Shown: positions 19,429 to 28,586 of the stretch, one piece after another
Layout of the letters: the number at the start of each line of letters is the position of its first letter
How positions within the stretch are numbered: position 1 is the first letter of the stretch
DNA from: Thiodiazotropha sp040506275
GTDB taxonomy: Bacteria > Pseudomonadota > Gammaproteobacteria > Chromatiales > Chromatiaceae
Length of the DNA stretch: 64,000 bases
Reading direction: 5' to 3'
Assembly (NCBI GenBank): GCA_040506275.1
Contig: JBEVXD010000009.1
Location: 127,887-191,886 of the forward strand
Notes under the pieces: generated by a model
Database searches by the model: none
What the model was told of the DNA's origin: nothing
What the model saw: only the letters and a program-made list of their open reading frames with translations
Position numbers and translations under genes: made by a program

Positions 19429-20664
19429 TTAAAAATTGCCTTGAAACCAATGCTTCATTCTTTCCCATATTGCTTTCAGGCTTCCCTCATTTGCCAACTC
19501 CCGTCCCCCTTGGGCCCGGTTTCGTTGACCGAACAATAACAATCCCACACCAGTCGAATAGATCGGGTTTCGCACTACATCAGCCAATCCGCTGACATAC
19601 TGCGGCACGCCTAATCGCACCGGCATGTGAAAGACCTCTTCCGCCAGATCAATCACCCCCTCCATTTTTGAACTGCCGCCAGTCAGCACCACACCACCGG
19701 CAATAACATCCTCAAAGCCACTACGCCGCAGTTCGGCCTGGATCAGGGTCATCAATTCCTCATATCTTGGTTCAACCACCTCCGCCAGAGTCTGGCGGGA
19801 AAGCCTGCGAGGTGGTCTCTCTCCGATGCTGGGCACCTCGATAGTCTCATCGCTGGTGGCCAGTTGGGTTAATGCGCAGGCGTATTTAATCTTGATCTCT
19901 TCTGCATGCTGTGTCGGTGTACGCAGGGCCACAGCAATATCATTTGTCACCTGATCTCCAGCGATAGGGATCACCGCTGTATGACGAATGGACCCGCCGG
20001 TGAAAACGGCAATGTCGGTTGTTCCACCACCAATATCGACCAGGCAGACTCCCAACTCTTTCTCATCGTCACTCAGTACCGAGTAGCTGGAGGCAAGCTG
20101 TTCTAAAATCAGGTCGTCCACCTCCAACCCGCATCGTCGTACACATTTCACGATATTCTGCGCAGCACTCACGGCGCCGGTAACCATATGCACCCGAGCC
20201 TCCAGACGTACGCCGGACATGCCTACCGGATCCCGGATACCCTCTTGCTCATCGATGATGAACTCCTGGGGAAGAATGTGCAGAATCTTCTGATCAGCTG
20301 GAATCGCAACAGCACGAGCTGCATCAATCACACGTTCAACATCGCTCTGACTCACCTCTTTATCTTTAATGGCGACGATACCGTGGGAGTTGAGACTGCG
20401 GATATGGCTACCGGCTATGCCGGCATACACCGAGTGGATCTCACAACCCGCCATCAGCTCCGCCTCTTCTACAGCACGTTGGATTGATTGAACGGTGGAT
20501 TCAATATTCACCACCACCCCTTTTTTAAGGCCGCGGGAGGTGTGGGAACCGATTCCAATGATTTCGATTCCATTGTCCGCTTTGATCTCGCCAACAATTG
20601 CCACCACCTTTGAGGTGCCGATGTCGAGCCCGATAATCAGGTTTTTCTCACTTCGTTTTGTCAT
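19429..20664 (-). CDS. ftsA: Cell division protein FtsA
   Basis: A 411-residue actin-fold protein that tethers FtsZ to the membrane. It starts with IIGLDIGTSKVVAIVGE (phosphate 1 motif), has GVCLVDIGGGTTDIAVF (phosphate 2) and GVVLTGGSSKMEGV (adenosine motif). It ends in the amphipathic membrane-targeting helix IWERMKHWFQGNF. It lies 5 nt downstream of ftsQ and 49 nt before ftsZ. Confidence 0.98.
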   Translation of the reverse strand: MTKRSEKNLIIGLDIGTSKVVAIVGEIKADNGIEIIGIGSHTSRGLKKGVVVNIESTVQSIQRAVEEAELMAGCEIHSVYAGIAGSHIRSLNSHGIVAIKDKEVSQSDVERVIDAARAVAIPADQKILHILPQEFIIDEQEGIRDPVGMSGVRLEARVHMVTGAVSAAQNIVKCVRRCGLEVDDLILEQLASSYSVLSDDEKELGVCLVDIGGGTTDIAVFTGGSIRHTAVIPIAGDQVTNDIAVALRTPTQHAEEIKIKYACALTQLATSDETIEVPSIGERPPRRLSRQTLAEVVEPRYEELMTLIQAELRRSGFEDVIAGGVVLTGGSSKMEGVIDLAEEVFHMPVRLGVPQYVSGLADVVRNPIYSTGVGLLLFGQRNRAQGGRELANEGSLKAIWERMKHWFQGNF

Positions 20665-20669
20665 TACAT

Positions 20670-21533
20670 CTACCCGTGACTTTCGCCCGTTGTCCTCAAT
20701 GTGTAGTGGGAATCTGCACTGCTCGATATAGCACCTTCCCCAATAAGTCCCATTTTCTGTTGATCTCCATGCGCGGTCTGTTCTTCCTCATCTGGCAACC
20801 AATGCACTGAAAAACCATTCGTATACCTCAAATCAACTTCGCCCGGTTGTCGATCCTGCTGGGCTATAAGGTCAGGATAGAGACGTACAAATCGAGTCAG
20901 TCTCGGTATTACATCTCTTCGACCCAGTTGAAGAACCACCCTGTTGTCAGTTTTGATACTCCAAGCCTGGCGCGCATCCACCCAGACATGGGTCAGTTTC
21001 AATCCGACGGTATCAAGCAGGGTGTGCATGCGTTGAAATTCCCGGGTTATGGTTTTGGCATACTGAGCATCACCTACCAGCTTCACCAGACCATTCAATT
21101 CAGGTAATGCCTCAGGTGTGAAGACCACCCCCAACTGACTGACCATGGCATCCTTACCCCAATAGGCCAGGGGTGCGTGCTCTGTGACTTGAACCCGTAA
21201 AGTATCGGGCCAGACCCGACGCACACTGGCACGTTTAACCCAAGCCATGCGTTCGATCTGCTCTTGCATACGTTTCAGATCGACACTGAAAAAACTGCCA
21301 TTTACAGCTTGCGCCACAACCTGCTCCAAACGTTCCCTTTTGATAAACCGCATCTCACCGTCAACACCCACTGTCCGTACAGGCATCACGCCTGGATCAT
21401 TAAGTTGTTTCCCTCCCCAGACGACTAGAGAGAGCAAGGCCACAGTGATCAATGCAGGTTTCAACCAGACCCTGCTCTTCTCGAAGAGAGTGACTGTTTT
21501 TTGCTCTTTTGCTCTACGGCGTTGAGTATTCAT
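20670..21533 (-). CDS. ftsQ: Cell division protein FtsQ
   Basis: A 287-residue bitopic protein. It has a short cytoplasmic N-terminus rich in Arg and Lys, one transmembrane helix at about 28-45, a POTRA domain beginning VRTVGVDGEMRFIKRERLEQ, then the beta domain (WVKRASVRRVWPDTLRVQV, HAPLAYWG). It links early and late divisome proteins through FtsB and FtsL. A C-terminal tail of roughly 40 residues past VHWLPDEEE is longer than in E. coli. It is two bases from ddl. Confidence 0.95.
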   Translation of the reverse strand: MNTQRRRAKEQKTVTLFEKSRVWLKPALITVALLSLVVWGGKQLNDPGVMPVRTVGVDGEMRFIKRERLEQVVAQAVNGSFFSVDLKRMQEQIERMAWVKRASVRRVWPDTLRVQVTEHAPLAYWGKDAMVSQLGVVFTPEALPELNGLVKLVGDAQYAKTITREFQRMHTLLDTVGLKLTHVWVDARQAWSIKTDNRVVLQLGRRDVIPRLTRFVRLYPDLIAQQDRQPGEVDLRYTNGFSVHWLPDEEEQTAHGDQQKMGLIGEGAISSSADSHYTLRTTGESHG

Positions 21534-21535
21534 CT

Positions 21536-22462
21536 TTAATGCTTCGCCTCAAGCGTGGTTTGAAGAATACGCAGCACCAATTCATCGAATGTGTATCCAG
21601 CTACTTTTGCCGACATTGGCACCAGACTATGATCAGTCATACCGGGTATGGTGTTGACTTCAATCAGCCAGGGCTGCTGATCCTGGTCAAGCATCAGATC
21701 TACTCTGCCCCAACCTGAGGCTCCCACAGCTTCAAAGGCCTGCTTGCAGAGCGCTTGAAGATTTTTTTCCTCTGCTTCTGGCAAGCCGCATGGACAGTGA
21801 TAGCTGGTGGTATCCGAACTGTATTTAGCTTGATAGTCATAAAACTGATGCGGCGTTTCCAAACGGATTAAAGGCAACATCTCATCGTTTACAACAGCAG
21901 CTGTATATTCAGCACCTTCCACCCAGCGCTCAGCCAGAACCCGTGTGTCGTACTCCCGAGCGGTCTCCCAGGCCCGTTGCAGTTGATCCCGGTTTTCCAC
22001 TTTGCTCATACCGATACTTGAACCTTCTGCGCTCGGTTTGACTATTAGGGGATAACCCAGTGCATCGGCCCGATCCAGATCTTCGCTCAGTTGCATCAAT
22101 ACTGCATCCGGGGTTGGTAATGACATACCCCGCCACAGGGCTTTGGTTCGATGTTTCTCCATTGCAAGTGCAGATCCAAGCACACCGGTTCCTGTGTAGG
22201 GCAAGCCGAGGGTCTCCAGGGCACCCTGCATCGAACCATCCTCTCCACCGCGTCCATGCAACATAATGAAGACCCGATCGTATCCCTCTGATTCGAGTCG
22301 CTGGAGGATGCTTCCGTCTACATCAATACCCAGGGCATCCACACCGCTACGCTGCAGGGATGACAAAACAGCACTGCCACTTCTCAGGGAGATCTCCCGC
22401 TCAGCGGAACTCCCCCCCATGAGTACTGCAACTTTGCCAAACTTTTCGCTCATTTCAGCCAT
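21536..22462 (-). CDS. ddl: D-alanine-D-alanine ligase
   Basis: A 308-residue ATP-grasp ligase that makes the D-Ala-D-Ala end of the peptidoglycan stem. The VLMGGSSAEREISLRSG start, HGRGGEDGSMQG loop, LIVKPSAEGSSIGMSKV nucleotide strand and EVNTIPGMTDHSLVP metal-binding end are intact. The start codon directly follows the murB stop (TAAATG). A second in-frame ATG three codons later is an alternative start. Confidence 0.97.
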   Translation of the reverse strand: MAEMSEKFGKVAVLMGGSSAEREISLRSGSAVLSSLQRSGVDALGIDVDGSILQRLESEGYDRVFIMLHGRGGEDGSMQGALETLGLPYTGTGVLGSALAMEKHRTKALWRGMSLPTPDAVLMQLSEDLDRADALGYPLIVKPSAEGSSIGMSKVENRDQLQRAWETAREYDTRVLAERWVEGAEYTAAVVNDEMLPLIRLETPHQFYDYQAKYSSDTTSYHCPCGLPEAEEKNLQALCKQAFEAVGASGWGRVDLMLDQDQQPWLIEVNTIPGMTDHSLVPMSAKVAGYTFDELVLRILQTTLEAKH

Positions 22463-23362
22463 TTAATCTGGTACCCCAATCCTGTGGACTTCAGTAACCA
22501 AATCAACACCCGAATGAGCTGCAACTTCACGCTGCACCAGTTCGATCAAGTTCTCAATATCGGCGGCTGTAGCCTGGCCGGCATTGATAATAAAATTGGC
22601 ATGTTTCTCAGAAACCTGTGCCCCTCCAAGCTGCCTTCCCTTCAGACCTGCAGTCTCGATCAGGCGTGCAGCGTGATCACCAGGTGGATTACGAAAAACC
22701 GAACCACAACTGGGCTGGGTTGTCGGTTGAGTTGCCGAGCGTCGTTCCAGCAGACCTTTGATCTTTTGCTGAGCCGCTTCCACATCCCCTGCTTGTAGAG
22801 AGAGTTCTGCTGCAAGAAACCATTCACCTGCCGGCCCCTTGACCTGGCGATAGCCAACCTCAAACTCAGAAATTTGCCGTTGATGCACTTCACCGAAGCG
22901 ATTAATAGTCTCGACCTTGATGACACGCTGCCATGTCTCGCCACCAAAAGCGCCCGCATTCATCGCCAGTGCACCACCGAGGGTACCCGGTATCCCCGCG
23001 AGAAATTCGACACCACAACGACCTGCTCGAGCAGCCATTCGGGCAATCTTTGCGCAAGAGACGCCGGCTTCGCTATACATCCGCTCATCATCAAGCAATT
23101 CGCACACGCCCAACGATCCCTGAGTGGCGATTACCGTGCCATTAACGCCACCATCCCTGACCAGTAAATTGCTGCCTAACCCTAACCAATAGAGCGGCTC
23201 ATCCCGATCCTGCTGACTCAGAAAAGAGATCAAATCTTCTCTATCTGCAGGCCGGTAGAAGCGTTTTGCAGGCCCACCAACACGCCAGGTAGTATGCCGC
23301 GAAAGGGGTTCGTCCCTTCGCAGTTCACCACGTAGCTGCTGTGCCTTCATGACAGGCATCAT
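22463..23362 (-). CDS. murB: UDP-N-acetylenolpyruvoylglucosamine reductase
   Basis: An FAD enzyme of about 299 residues that reduces UDP-GlcNAc-enolpyruvate to UDP-MurNAc. Visible are HTTWRVGGPAKRFYRP, GLGSNLLVRDGG, the FAD loop GIPGTLGGALAMNAGA and the C-terminal SEKHANFIINAGQATA. Several starts are possible (TTG 23368, ATG 23362, ATG 23359, ATG 23350). ATG 23362 is chosen because it forms an ATGA overlap with the stop of the small upstream ORF. Confidence 0.95.
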   Translation of the reverse strand: MMPVMKAQQLRGELRRDEPLSRHTTWRVGGPAKRFYRPADREDLISFLSQQDRDEPLYWLGLGSNLLVRDGGVNGTVIATQGSLGVCELLDDERMYSEAGVSCAKIARMAARAGRCGVEFLAGIPGTLGGALAMNAGAFGGETWQRVIKVETINRFGEVHQRQISEFEVGYRQVKGPAGEWFLAAELSLQAGDVEAAQQKIKGLLERRSATQPTTQPSCGSVFRNPPGDHAARLIETAGLKGRQLGGAQVSEKHANFIINAGQATAADIENLIELVQREVAAHSGVDLVTEVHRIGVPD

Positions 23363-23544
23363 CCCCAAAACCTCATAGGTTTTTGATCGACTCTATTCAA
23401 CTTCTGTTTATGGCTGCCGTTTCGTTGCTCTCGCAGACTCTCCTGAAAATCAGGCTTATTCATCATCACCAGATCGAGCAGGTTGCACTGCAAAGACTCG
23501 CCGCACCCCTGGTGCAATCGTTTCATGTCAAAGATCTGTGCCAT
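23359..23544 (-). CDS. Unrecognised 61-residue protein between murC and murB
   Basis: A 61-residue ORF that exactly fills the gap between murC and murB. Its ATG overlaps the murC stop (TAATG), and a near-perfect GAGGAGG ribosome site lies 7 nt upstream inside the last codons of murC. Its TGA overlaps a murB ATG (ATGA). Both junctions look like translational coupling. The protein is polar and basic (MAQIFDMKRLHQGC at the start, NRVDQKPMRFWG at the end) with no transmembrane segment or recognised domain. Most genomes show murC directly followed by murB, so it may be a lineage-specific small protein or a coupling peptide. Confidence 0.6.
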   Translation of the reverse strand: MAQIFDMKRLHQGCGESLQCNLLDLVMMNKPDFQESLREQRNGSHKQKLNRVDQKPMRFWG

Positions 23545-24980
23545 TACTTGGCCTCCTCACAAAGTTGCGTGGGCAATTCGGCCGCTACGGCACCGATACT
23601 GCCTGCCCCTAGGGTCAGAACGATATCCCCATCCTTGATTAATCCCTGCAACAGTTCCGGTAACTCTGTAACCGGCTCCATGAAGATTGGATCAACCTGG
23701 CCTCGCACCCTCACTGCACGACTCAGGTCACGCCCGGTTGCACCTTGAATAGGCTCTTCACCTGCCGCATAGACTTCGGTTAAAACCAGAAGATCAGCTT
23801 TGGAAAGAACCTGTACGAAATCTTCGAACTGTTCCTGGGTTCTGGTGTATCGATGGGGTTGAAAAACTAAAACAAGACGCCGCTCGGGCCAGCCATCACG
23901 TACCGCTTCCAGGGTTGCCTGAATTTCACGTGGATGATGTGCGTAGTCGTCCACAAGCATCACATTCTTGCCATTCACCTGGCAGTCACCACGGGTCTGA
24001 AAACGTCGACCAATACCAGCGAATTTATCCAGGGCAAGTTGAATATCCTTACCCTCAATGTTGAGTTCCAAAGCTACACTGGCTGCTGCCAATGCGTTCA
24101 AAACATTATGTCGCCCAGGAAGATTGAGGGTCATTTCCAAAGGCTGCTCCAAACCACTTGCATGTAGGTTGAAGTGCGTTTTTAAACCTTCACTGCGGAC
24201 ATCCGTTGCCTTTACATCAGCATCCTCACTGAAACCGTAGGTTGTGATTGGGCGAGTCACCTCCGGCAATAGTTCTCTTACCACTGGATCATCAACACAC
24301 ATCACAGCCTGGCCATAAAAAGGCAGGTGGTGAAGGAACTCCAGGAAAGTACCTCGCAGACGGTTGAAATCACCGCCATAGGTAGACATGTGGTCTGCAT
24401 CAATATTTGTCACTACTGCCAGCATCGGTTGCAGATAGAGAAAAGAGGCATCGCTCTCATCCGCCTCTGCCACCAGGTACTCACCCTCTCCCAACCGAGC
24501 ATTGGCTCCGGCGCTGTTCAATCGCCCACCGATGACAAAGGTCGGATCGAGACCGGCTTCCGCCAATACACTGGTCACCAAACTTGTGGTGGTTGTCTTT
24601 CCATGCGTACCAGCCACAGCAATACCAAACTGAAAGCGCATGATCTCTGCTAGCATCTCTGCTCTGGGTACCACAGGAATTCGGCCCTTCCTGGCCTCCG
24701 CAACCTCCGGGTTATCCTCTTTCACTGCACTTGAAGTCACAACAGCATCAACACCCTTGATATGCGCTGCCTGATGTCCCAGATGGACTTGAGCCCCCAG
24801 GGATTCAAGTCTGCGGGTGACGCCACTCTGTTTCTGATCCGAGCCGGATACCTGATACCCCAGATTGATCATCACTTCAGCTATACCACTCATGCCCGCT
24901 CCACCGATGCCAACAAAGTGGATATGACGCATGCGTCCCATGCTGTTTGGATTGTGGCGACGTCGCAATTGCTCACTCAT
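23544..24980 (-). CDS. murC: UDP-N-acetylmuramate-L-alanine ligase
   Basis: A 478-residue Mur ligase that adds L-Ala to UDP-MurNAc. The N-terminal IHFVGIGGAGMSGIAEVM nucleotide fold, the P-loop GTHGKTTTTSLV, the VAEADESDASFL acid cluster and the DDYAHHPREI block are intact. Its ATG overlaps the murG stop (ATGA). Its last codons GAG GAG GCC double as the ribosome site for the following small ORF. Confidence 0.97.
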   Translation of the reverse strand: MSEQLRRRHNPNSMGRMRHIHFVGIGGAGMSGIAEVMINLGYQVSGSDQKQSGVTRRLESLGAQVHLGHQAAHIKGVDAVVTSSAVKEDNPEVAEARKGRIPVVPRAEMLAEIMRFQFGIAVAGTHGKTTTTSLVTSVLAEAGLDPTFVIGGRLNSAGANARLGEGEYLVAEADESDASFLYLQPMLAVVTNIDADHMSTYGGDFNRLRGTFLEFLHHLPFYGQAVMCVDDPVVRELLPEVTRPITTYGFSEDADVKATDVRSEGLKTHFNLHASGLEQPLEMTLNLPGRHNVLNALAAASVALELNIEGKDIQLALDKFAGIGRRFQTRGDCQVNGKNVMLVDDYAHHPREIQATLEAVRDGWPERRLVLVFQPHRYTRTQEQFEDFVQVLSKADLLVLTEVYAAGEEPIQGATGRDLSRAVRVRGQVDPIFMEPVTELPELLQGLIKDGDIVLTLGAGSIGAVAAELPTQLCEEAK

Positions 24981-26056
24981 GATTCAATGTTCTCCAGGCA
25001 GTAACGCCCCAGATTGGCTGCAGCATCCGAACGGGATTGCTGTCGTGCTGCCTCGGCCATCTGCTGAAGTCTGTTTCGGTCTGCACCCAGATCAGCTATC
25101 TGAGTAGCGAGATCACGTGGATTCAGACTGGGTTGTGGTAACAATTGAGCTGCCCCTGCTTGAACCAGGAACTGTGCATTGTGGGTCTGATGGTCATCCA
25201 CAGCGTGAGGGTAAGGCACAAGAATTGAGCCCAACCCAGCTGTGGCCAATTCTGTAACAGTCAGTGCCCCTGCCCGGCATAACACCAGATCAGCCCAACC
25301 ATAGGCCTCTGCCATATCATTTTCGAAGGCCTTGATTTCTGCCTCAACGCCCTGTTCGCGATAACATTCGATCGTCTCCTGCAACAGCTTTTCACCGGTC
25401 TGATGACGAACCAGCGGGCGATTTTCCTGTGGTATCAGTGCCAATGCCTTGGGGAGTGTTTGATTCAGTGCGCGAGCACCCAGAGAGCCCCCCAGTACAA
25501 ACAGTCTGACCGGACCAGTTCGCCCGTTGAATCGAACTTCAGGTGGCTCAAGATCCACTATCTCCTGGCGTACAGGATTACCAATGGTCTCCGCCTGGGC
25601 CTCAGCGCCAAAGCTGCCGGGAAACGCCTCGAAAACTTTATTCGCAAAACGGGCCAGAATACGATTCGTCAAACCGGGTATGGCATTCTGTTCCTGAATC
25701 ACCAACGGGATTTTCATTAGCCTTGCAGCAACGCCCCCCGGACCAGTAACAAATCCCCCCATACCCAACACCAACTGCGGCTGGATCTGTCGTAGTAGAC
25801 GGTATGCTTGAATAACTGACCGGCCAACGACCCAAGGTGCCATCACACGACGCTTAATTCCGTTTCCACGAATACCTTTCACATCGAGGGTACGAATCGA
25901 ATAACCATATTCAGGGATAAGCTTAATCTCCATGCCGCCACTGCTTCCCAGCCAGGTGATTTTGCAACCCTGACCCTGCAGCCACTGGGCTACTGCCAAT
26001 GCCGGGAAAAGATGCCCTCCTGTGCCACCTGCCATCACCATCACATGAGGCTCCAT
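24977..26056 (-). CDS. murG: MurG glycosyltransferase (lipid II synthase)
   Basis: A 359-residue GT-B enzyme on the inner membrane face that adds GlcNAc to lipid I. It has the glycine motif VMAGGTGGHLFPALAVA, VLGMGGFVTGPGG, LVIQEQNAIPGLTNR, and the donor-site blocks FVLGGSLGARALNQ and CRAGALTVTELATAGL. It overlaps ftsW by 16 nt. Confidence 0.97.
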   Translation of the reverse strand: MEPHVMVMAGGTGGHLFPALAVAQWLQGQGCKITWLGSSGGMEIKLIPEYGYSIRTLDVKGIRGNGIKRRVMAPWVVGRSVIQAYRLLRQIQPQLVLGMGGFVTGPGGVAARLMKIPLVIQEQNAIPGLTNRILARFANKVFEAFPGSFGAEAQAETIGNPVRQEIVDLEPPEVRFNGRTGPVRLFVLGGSLGARALNQTLPKALALIPQENRPLVRHQTGEKLLQETIECYREQGVEAEIKAFENDMAEAYGWADLVLCRAGALTVTELATAGLGSILVPYPHAVDDHQTHNAQFLVQAGAAQLLPQPSLNPRDLATQIADLGADRNRLQQMAEAARQQSRSDAAANLGRYCLENIES

Positions 26057-27234
26057 GATCGCCCCCCATTGGTATTACGTCCCACTGCTCGGCGAGACTC
26101 AAAGTCGATGCGCAATAACAGAGCGATCATCAAGCAGACAACGATAATGCTGTTACCGCCATAACTCATGAAAGGAAGTGTTAAACCCTTGGTTGGCAAC
26201 ATGCCGACATTCACCCCGATATTGATAAATGCCTGCATACCTAGCCACAAACCCAGACCATAGGCTGTATAGGTTGAAAATCTGTGTCCTGCTGCTTCCG
26301 CTCTGACACCGATCTGAAAGGCTCTCCAGGTGATGAATGCGAATAAGGCGATAATCCCCAGAGTACCTATCAGGCCAAACTCTTCACCTACCACAGCCAT
26401 GATGAAGTCGGTATGCGCCTCAGGCAGGTAGAACTGCTTCTGAATCCCATTACCCAAACCCACTCCCGAAAATTCTCCTCTACCAAATGCAATTAATGCC
26501 TGGGAGAGTTGAAAATCGGTATCAAAGGGGTCATCCCAGGGATTCAGGAAGGTGGTCATTCGCTGCCAGCGATAGGGGCTGAAAAAGATTAAAGCGAAAC
26601 CCGAAACCACAGAGAAAAGGATCAGAGTAACAAACTGATACAGAACCACCCCACCAAGAAAAAGCATACCCAGTGCAGTCGCGAACAATACCACTGTGGT
26701 ACCAAAATCAGGCTGAAGAAGGATCATGGCACTGGTCACAATCAACAGCAGCATCGGTTTGGCAAAACCCCAGAACGAGCGAGCCACCTCATCCTGCCGA
26801 CGCACCAGATAGCCTGCGATATAGAGCACCATAAAGAGCTTCATAAACTCAGAGCTTTGTAGATTGAATACCCCCAAAGGCACCCATCTGGTAGCACCAT
26901 TCACCGTCTTGCCCACACCGGGGATGAGCACGATCAAGAGTAGAAACATTCCAAGAAAAACCAACATCGGACCCGCTTTACGCCACTGCTCCATGGGTAC
27001 CCCAAAAAACAGTGCAGCGCCGATCAGACCAAGCAGCATGGCAAACAGGTGACGATAAACATAAAAAAATGGGGAACCGGCCAGACGATCTCCCACCGTC
27101 ATCGAAGATGAGGCAACCATCACCAAACCAAAACCCAACAATAGTGCAGAGGCACCAAGCAGCCACCAGTCGAGGCTTGGTTCCATGGATCTGCTGGCAC
27201 GGGCATCCTGTGCCTGAGGGCGCTTATCTGTCAT
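26041..27234 (-). CDS. ftsW: SEDS-family septal peptidoglycan polymerase FtsW
   Basis: A 397-residue polytopic membrane protein with about ten hydrophobic segments. Motifs of the SEDS family are clear: LLIVLIPGVGKTVNGATRW, NLQSSEFMKL, LLQPDFGTT, and near the end GLTLPFMSYGGNSI. It polymerises lipid II at the septum together with FtsI, encoded 5 kb upstream in the same cluster. The start ATG overlaps the murD stop. Confidence 0.97.
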   Translation of the reverse strand: MTDKRPQAQDARASRSMEPSLDWWLLGASALLLGFGLVMVASSSMTVGDRLAGSPFFYVYRHLFAMLLGLIGAALFFGVPMEQWRKAGPMLVFLGMFLLLIVLIPGVGKTVNGATRWVPLGVFNLQSSEFMKLFMVLYIAGYLVRRQDEVARSFWGFAKPMLLLIVTSAMILLQPDFGTTVVLFATALGMLFLGGVVLYQFVTLILFSVVSGFALIFFSPYRWQRMTTFLNPWDDPFDTDFQLSQALIAFGRGEFSGVGLGNGIQKQFYLPEAHTDFIMAVVGEEFGLIGTLGIIALFAFITWRAFQIGVRAEAAGHRFSTYTAYGLGLWLGMQAFINIGVNVGMLPTKGLTLPFMSYGGNSIIVVCLMIALLLRIDFESRRAVGRNTNGGRSWSLM

Positions 27235-28586
27235 TGGGTAAACGCCTCCACCGCCTCTATGAATGCATCACCCCGAGCTTCAAAATTATTGAACATATCG
27301 AAACTGGCACAGGCAGGAGAGAGCAATACCCGGTCACCAGACCGTGCCAGCTTATAAGCTTCGGCCACCGCCTCCGTCATACTGCCGGCATTAACCAGAG
27401 CGACATGCCCCTCCAATACTGCGGAAAGCTCTGGTGCATCCCGACCGATCAGTACCACACCTCGCGCTGTCTGCTCCACAACCGGGACCAGGTCAGCAAA
27501 GTCGGCACCTTTACAATCACCACCGGCAATCAACACCGTACGGCTGTCACCCTGCTCTGGATGGAGTCCTAACAAGGCTGAAATGGTTGCCCCTACATTG
27601 GTACCTTTTGAGTCGTTGAACCAGCGAAGTCCCTGTTTGTCTGCAACCCATTGGGTACGATGAGGTAAGCCTTTAAAAATGCGCAGTGCAGCCAACATAT
27701 CGTTTTGCGCTAATCCTGCAGCACTGCCCAGGGCCAAGGCCGCAAGAGCGTTTGCATAGTTATGACGGCCAGGAATTCGTAACTCGCTGACTGGCATCAG
27801 GGGACTGTGGCCTTCACTCAGCCAAATAACACCATCCAACTCATGCAGACCGAAGTCACTCCCCTCAGGGGAGTTCAGTGTAAAACCAAGTGGTGATGAT
27901 TGATCATCAACCATCTTCATTACGATTGGATCATCACGATTGATGACCCGAATTTCTGCCTGATGGTAGACCTTTGCTTTGGTTTCAGCATAATCATCAA
28001 GATCCCGATAACGATCCATATGATCAGCTGAAACATTCAACACTACTGCTGCTCTGAGTTTTAGTGAAAAGGTACTCTCCAACTGAAAACTGGAGAGTTC
28101 AAGAATATAGAGTTCAACATCATCATCCAGCAGATCGAGCGCTGGTTCTCCAAGATTCCCGCCCACGGCAACTTTGATACCTGCAGTGCGTGCCATCTCA
28201 CCTAACAGAGAGGTGACTGTACTTTTGCCATTTGAACCTGTAATCGCAATAACCGGTGCACTCACCGCACGGGCAAATAATTCCACATCCCCAATCACTT
28301 CCACGCCGCGTTGTTTGGCCGCCTGAATAAGTGGATGATCCAATGAGAGACCGGGACTCACCACCAGACGACTTGCAGCCTCAAAAACTTCTGCCTGGAA
28401 ACCACCCAGAAACAGTGCCATGTCCGGCAGTTCCTGACGAAGAGCTTCCAATCCGGGAGGCGACTCACGACTATCTGTCATGGCCAGAGAAACCCCCTGT
28501 GCAGCAAGATAGCGGGCACACGAAAGCCCGGTCTTACCCAAACCGACAATCAAAGTCTTACCCTGCAATGTGGTTTGCTCTGACAT
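27231..28586 (-). CDS. murD: UDP-N-acetylmuramoylalanine-D-glutamate ligase
   Basis: A 451-residue Mur ligase adding D-Glu. It starts MSEQTTLQGKTLIVGLGKTG. The P-loop GSNGKSTVTSLLGEM, VLNVSADHMDRY and GLPHRTQWV-WFNDSKGTN blocks are intact. The ATG at 28586 overlaps the mraY stop (TGATG); an in-frame upstream extension inside mraY is rejected. Confidence 0.97.
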   Translation of the reverse strand: MSEQTTLQGKTLIVGLGKTGLSCARYLAAQGVSLAMTDSRESPPGLEALRQELPDMALFLGGFQAEVFEAASRLVVSPGLSLDHPLIQAAKQRGVEVIGDVELFARAVSAPVIAITGSNGKSTVTSLLGEMARTAGIKVAVGGNLGEPALDLLDDDVELYILELSSFQLESTFSLKLRAAVVLNVSADHMDRYRDLDDYAETKAKVYHQAEIRVINRDDPIVMKMVDDQSSPLGFTLNSPEGSDFGLHELDGVIWLSEGHSPLMPVSELRIPGRHNYANALAALALGSAAGLAQNDMLAALRIFKGLPHRTQWVADKQGLRWFNDSKGTNVGATISALLGLHPEQGDSRTVLIAGGDCKGADFADLVPVVEQTARGVVLIGRDAPELSAVLEGHVALVNAGSMTEAVAEAYKLARSGDRVLLSPACASFDMFNNFEARGDAFIEAVEAFTQ

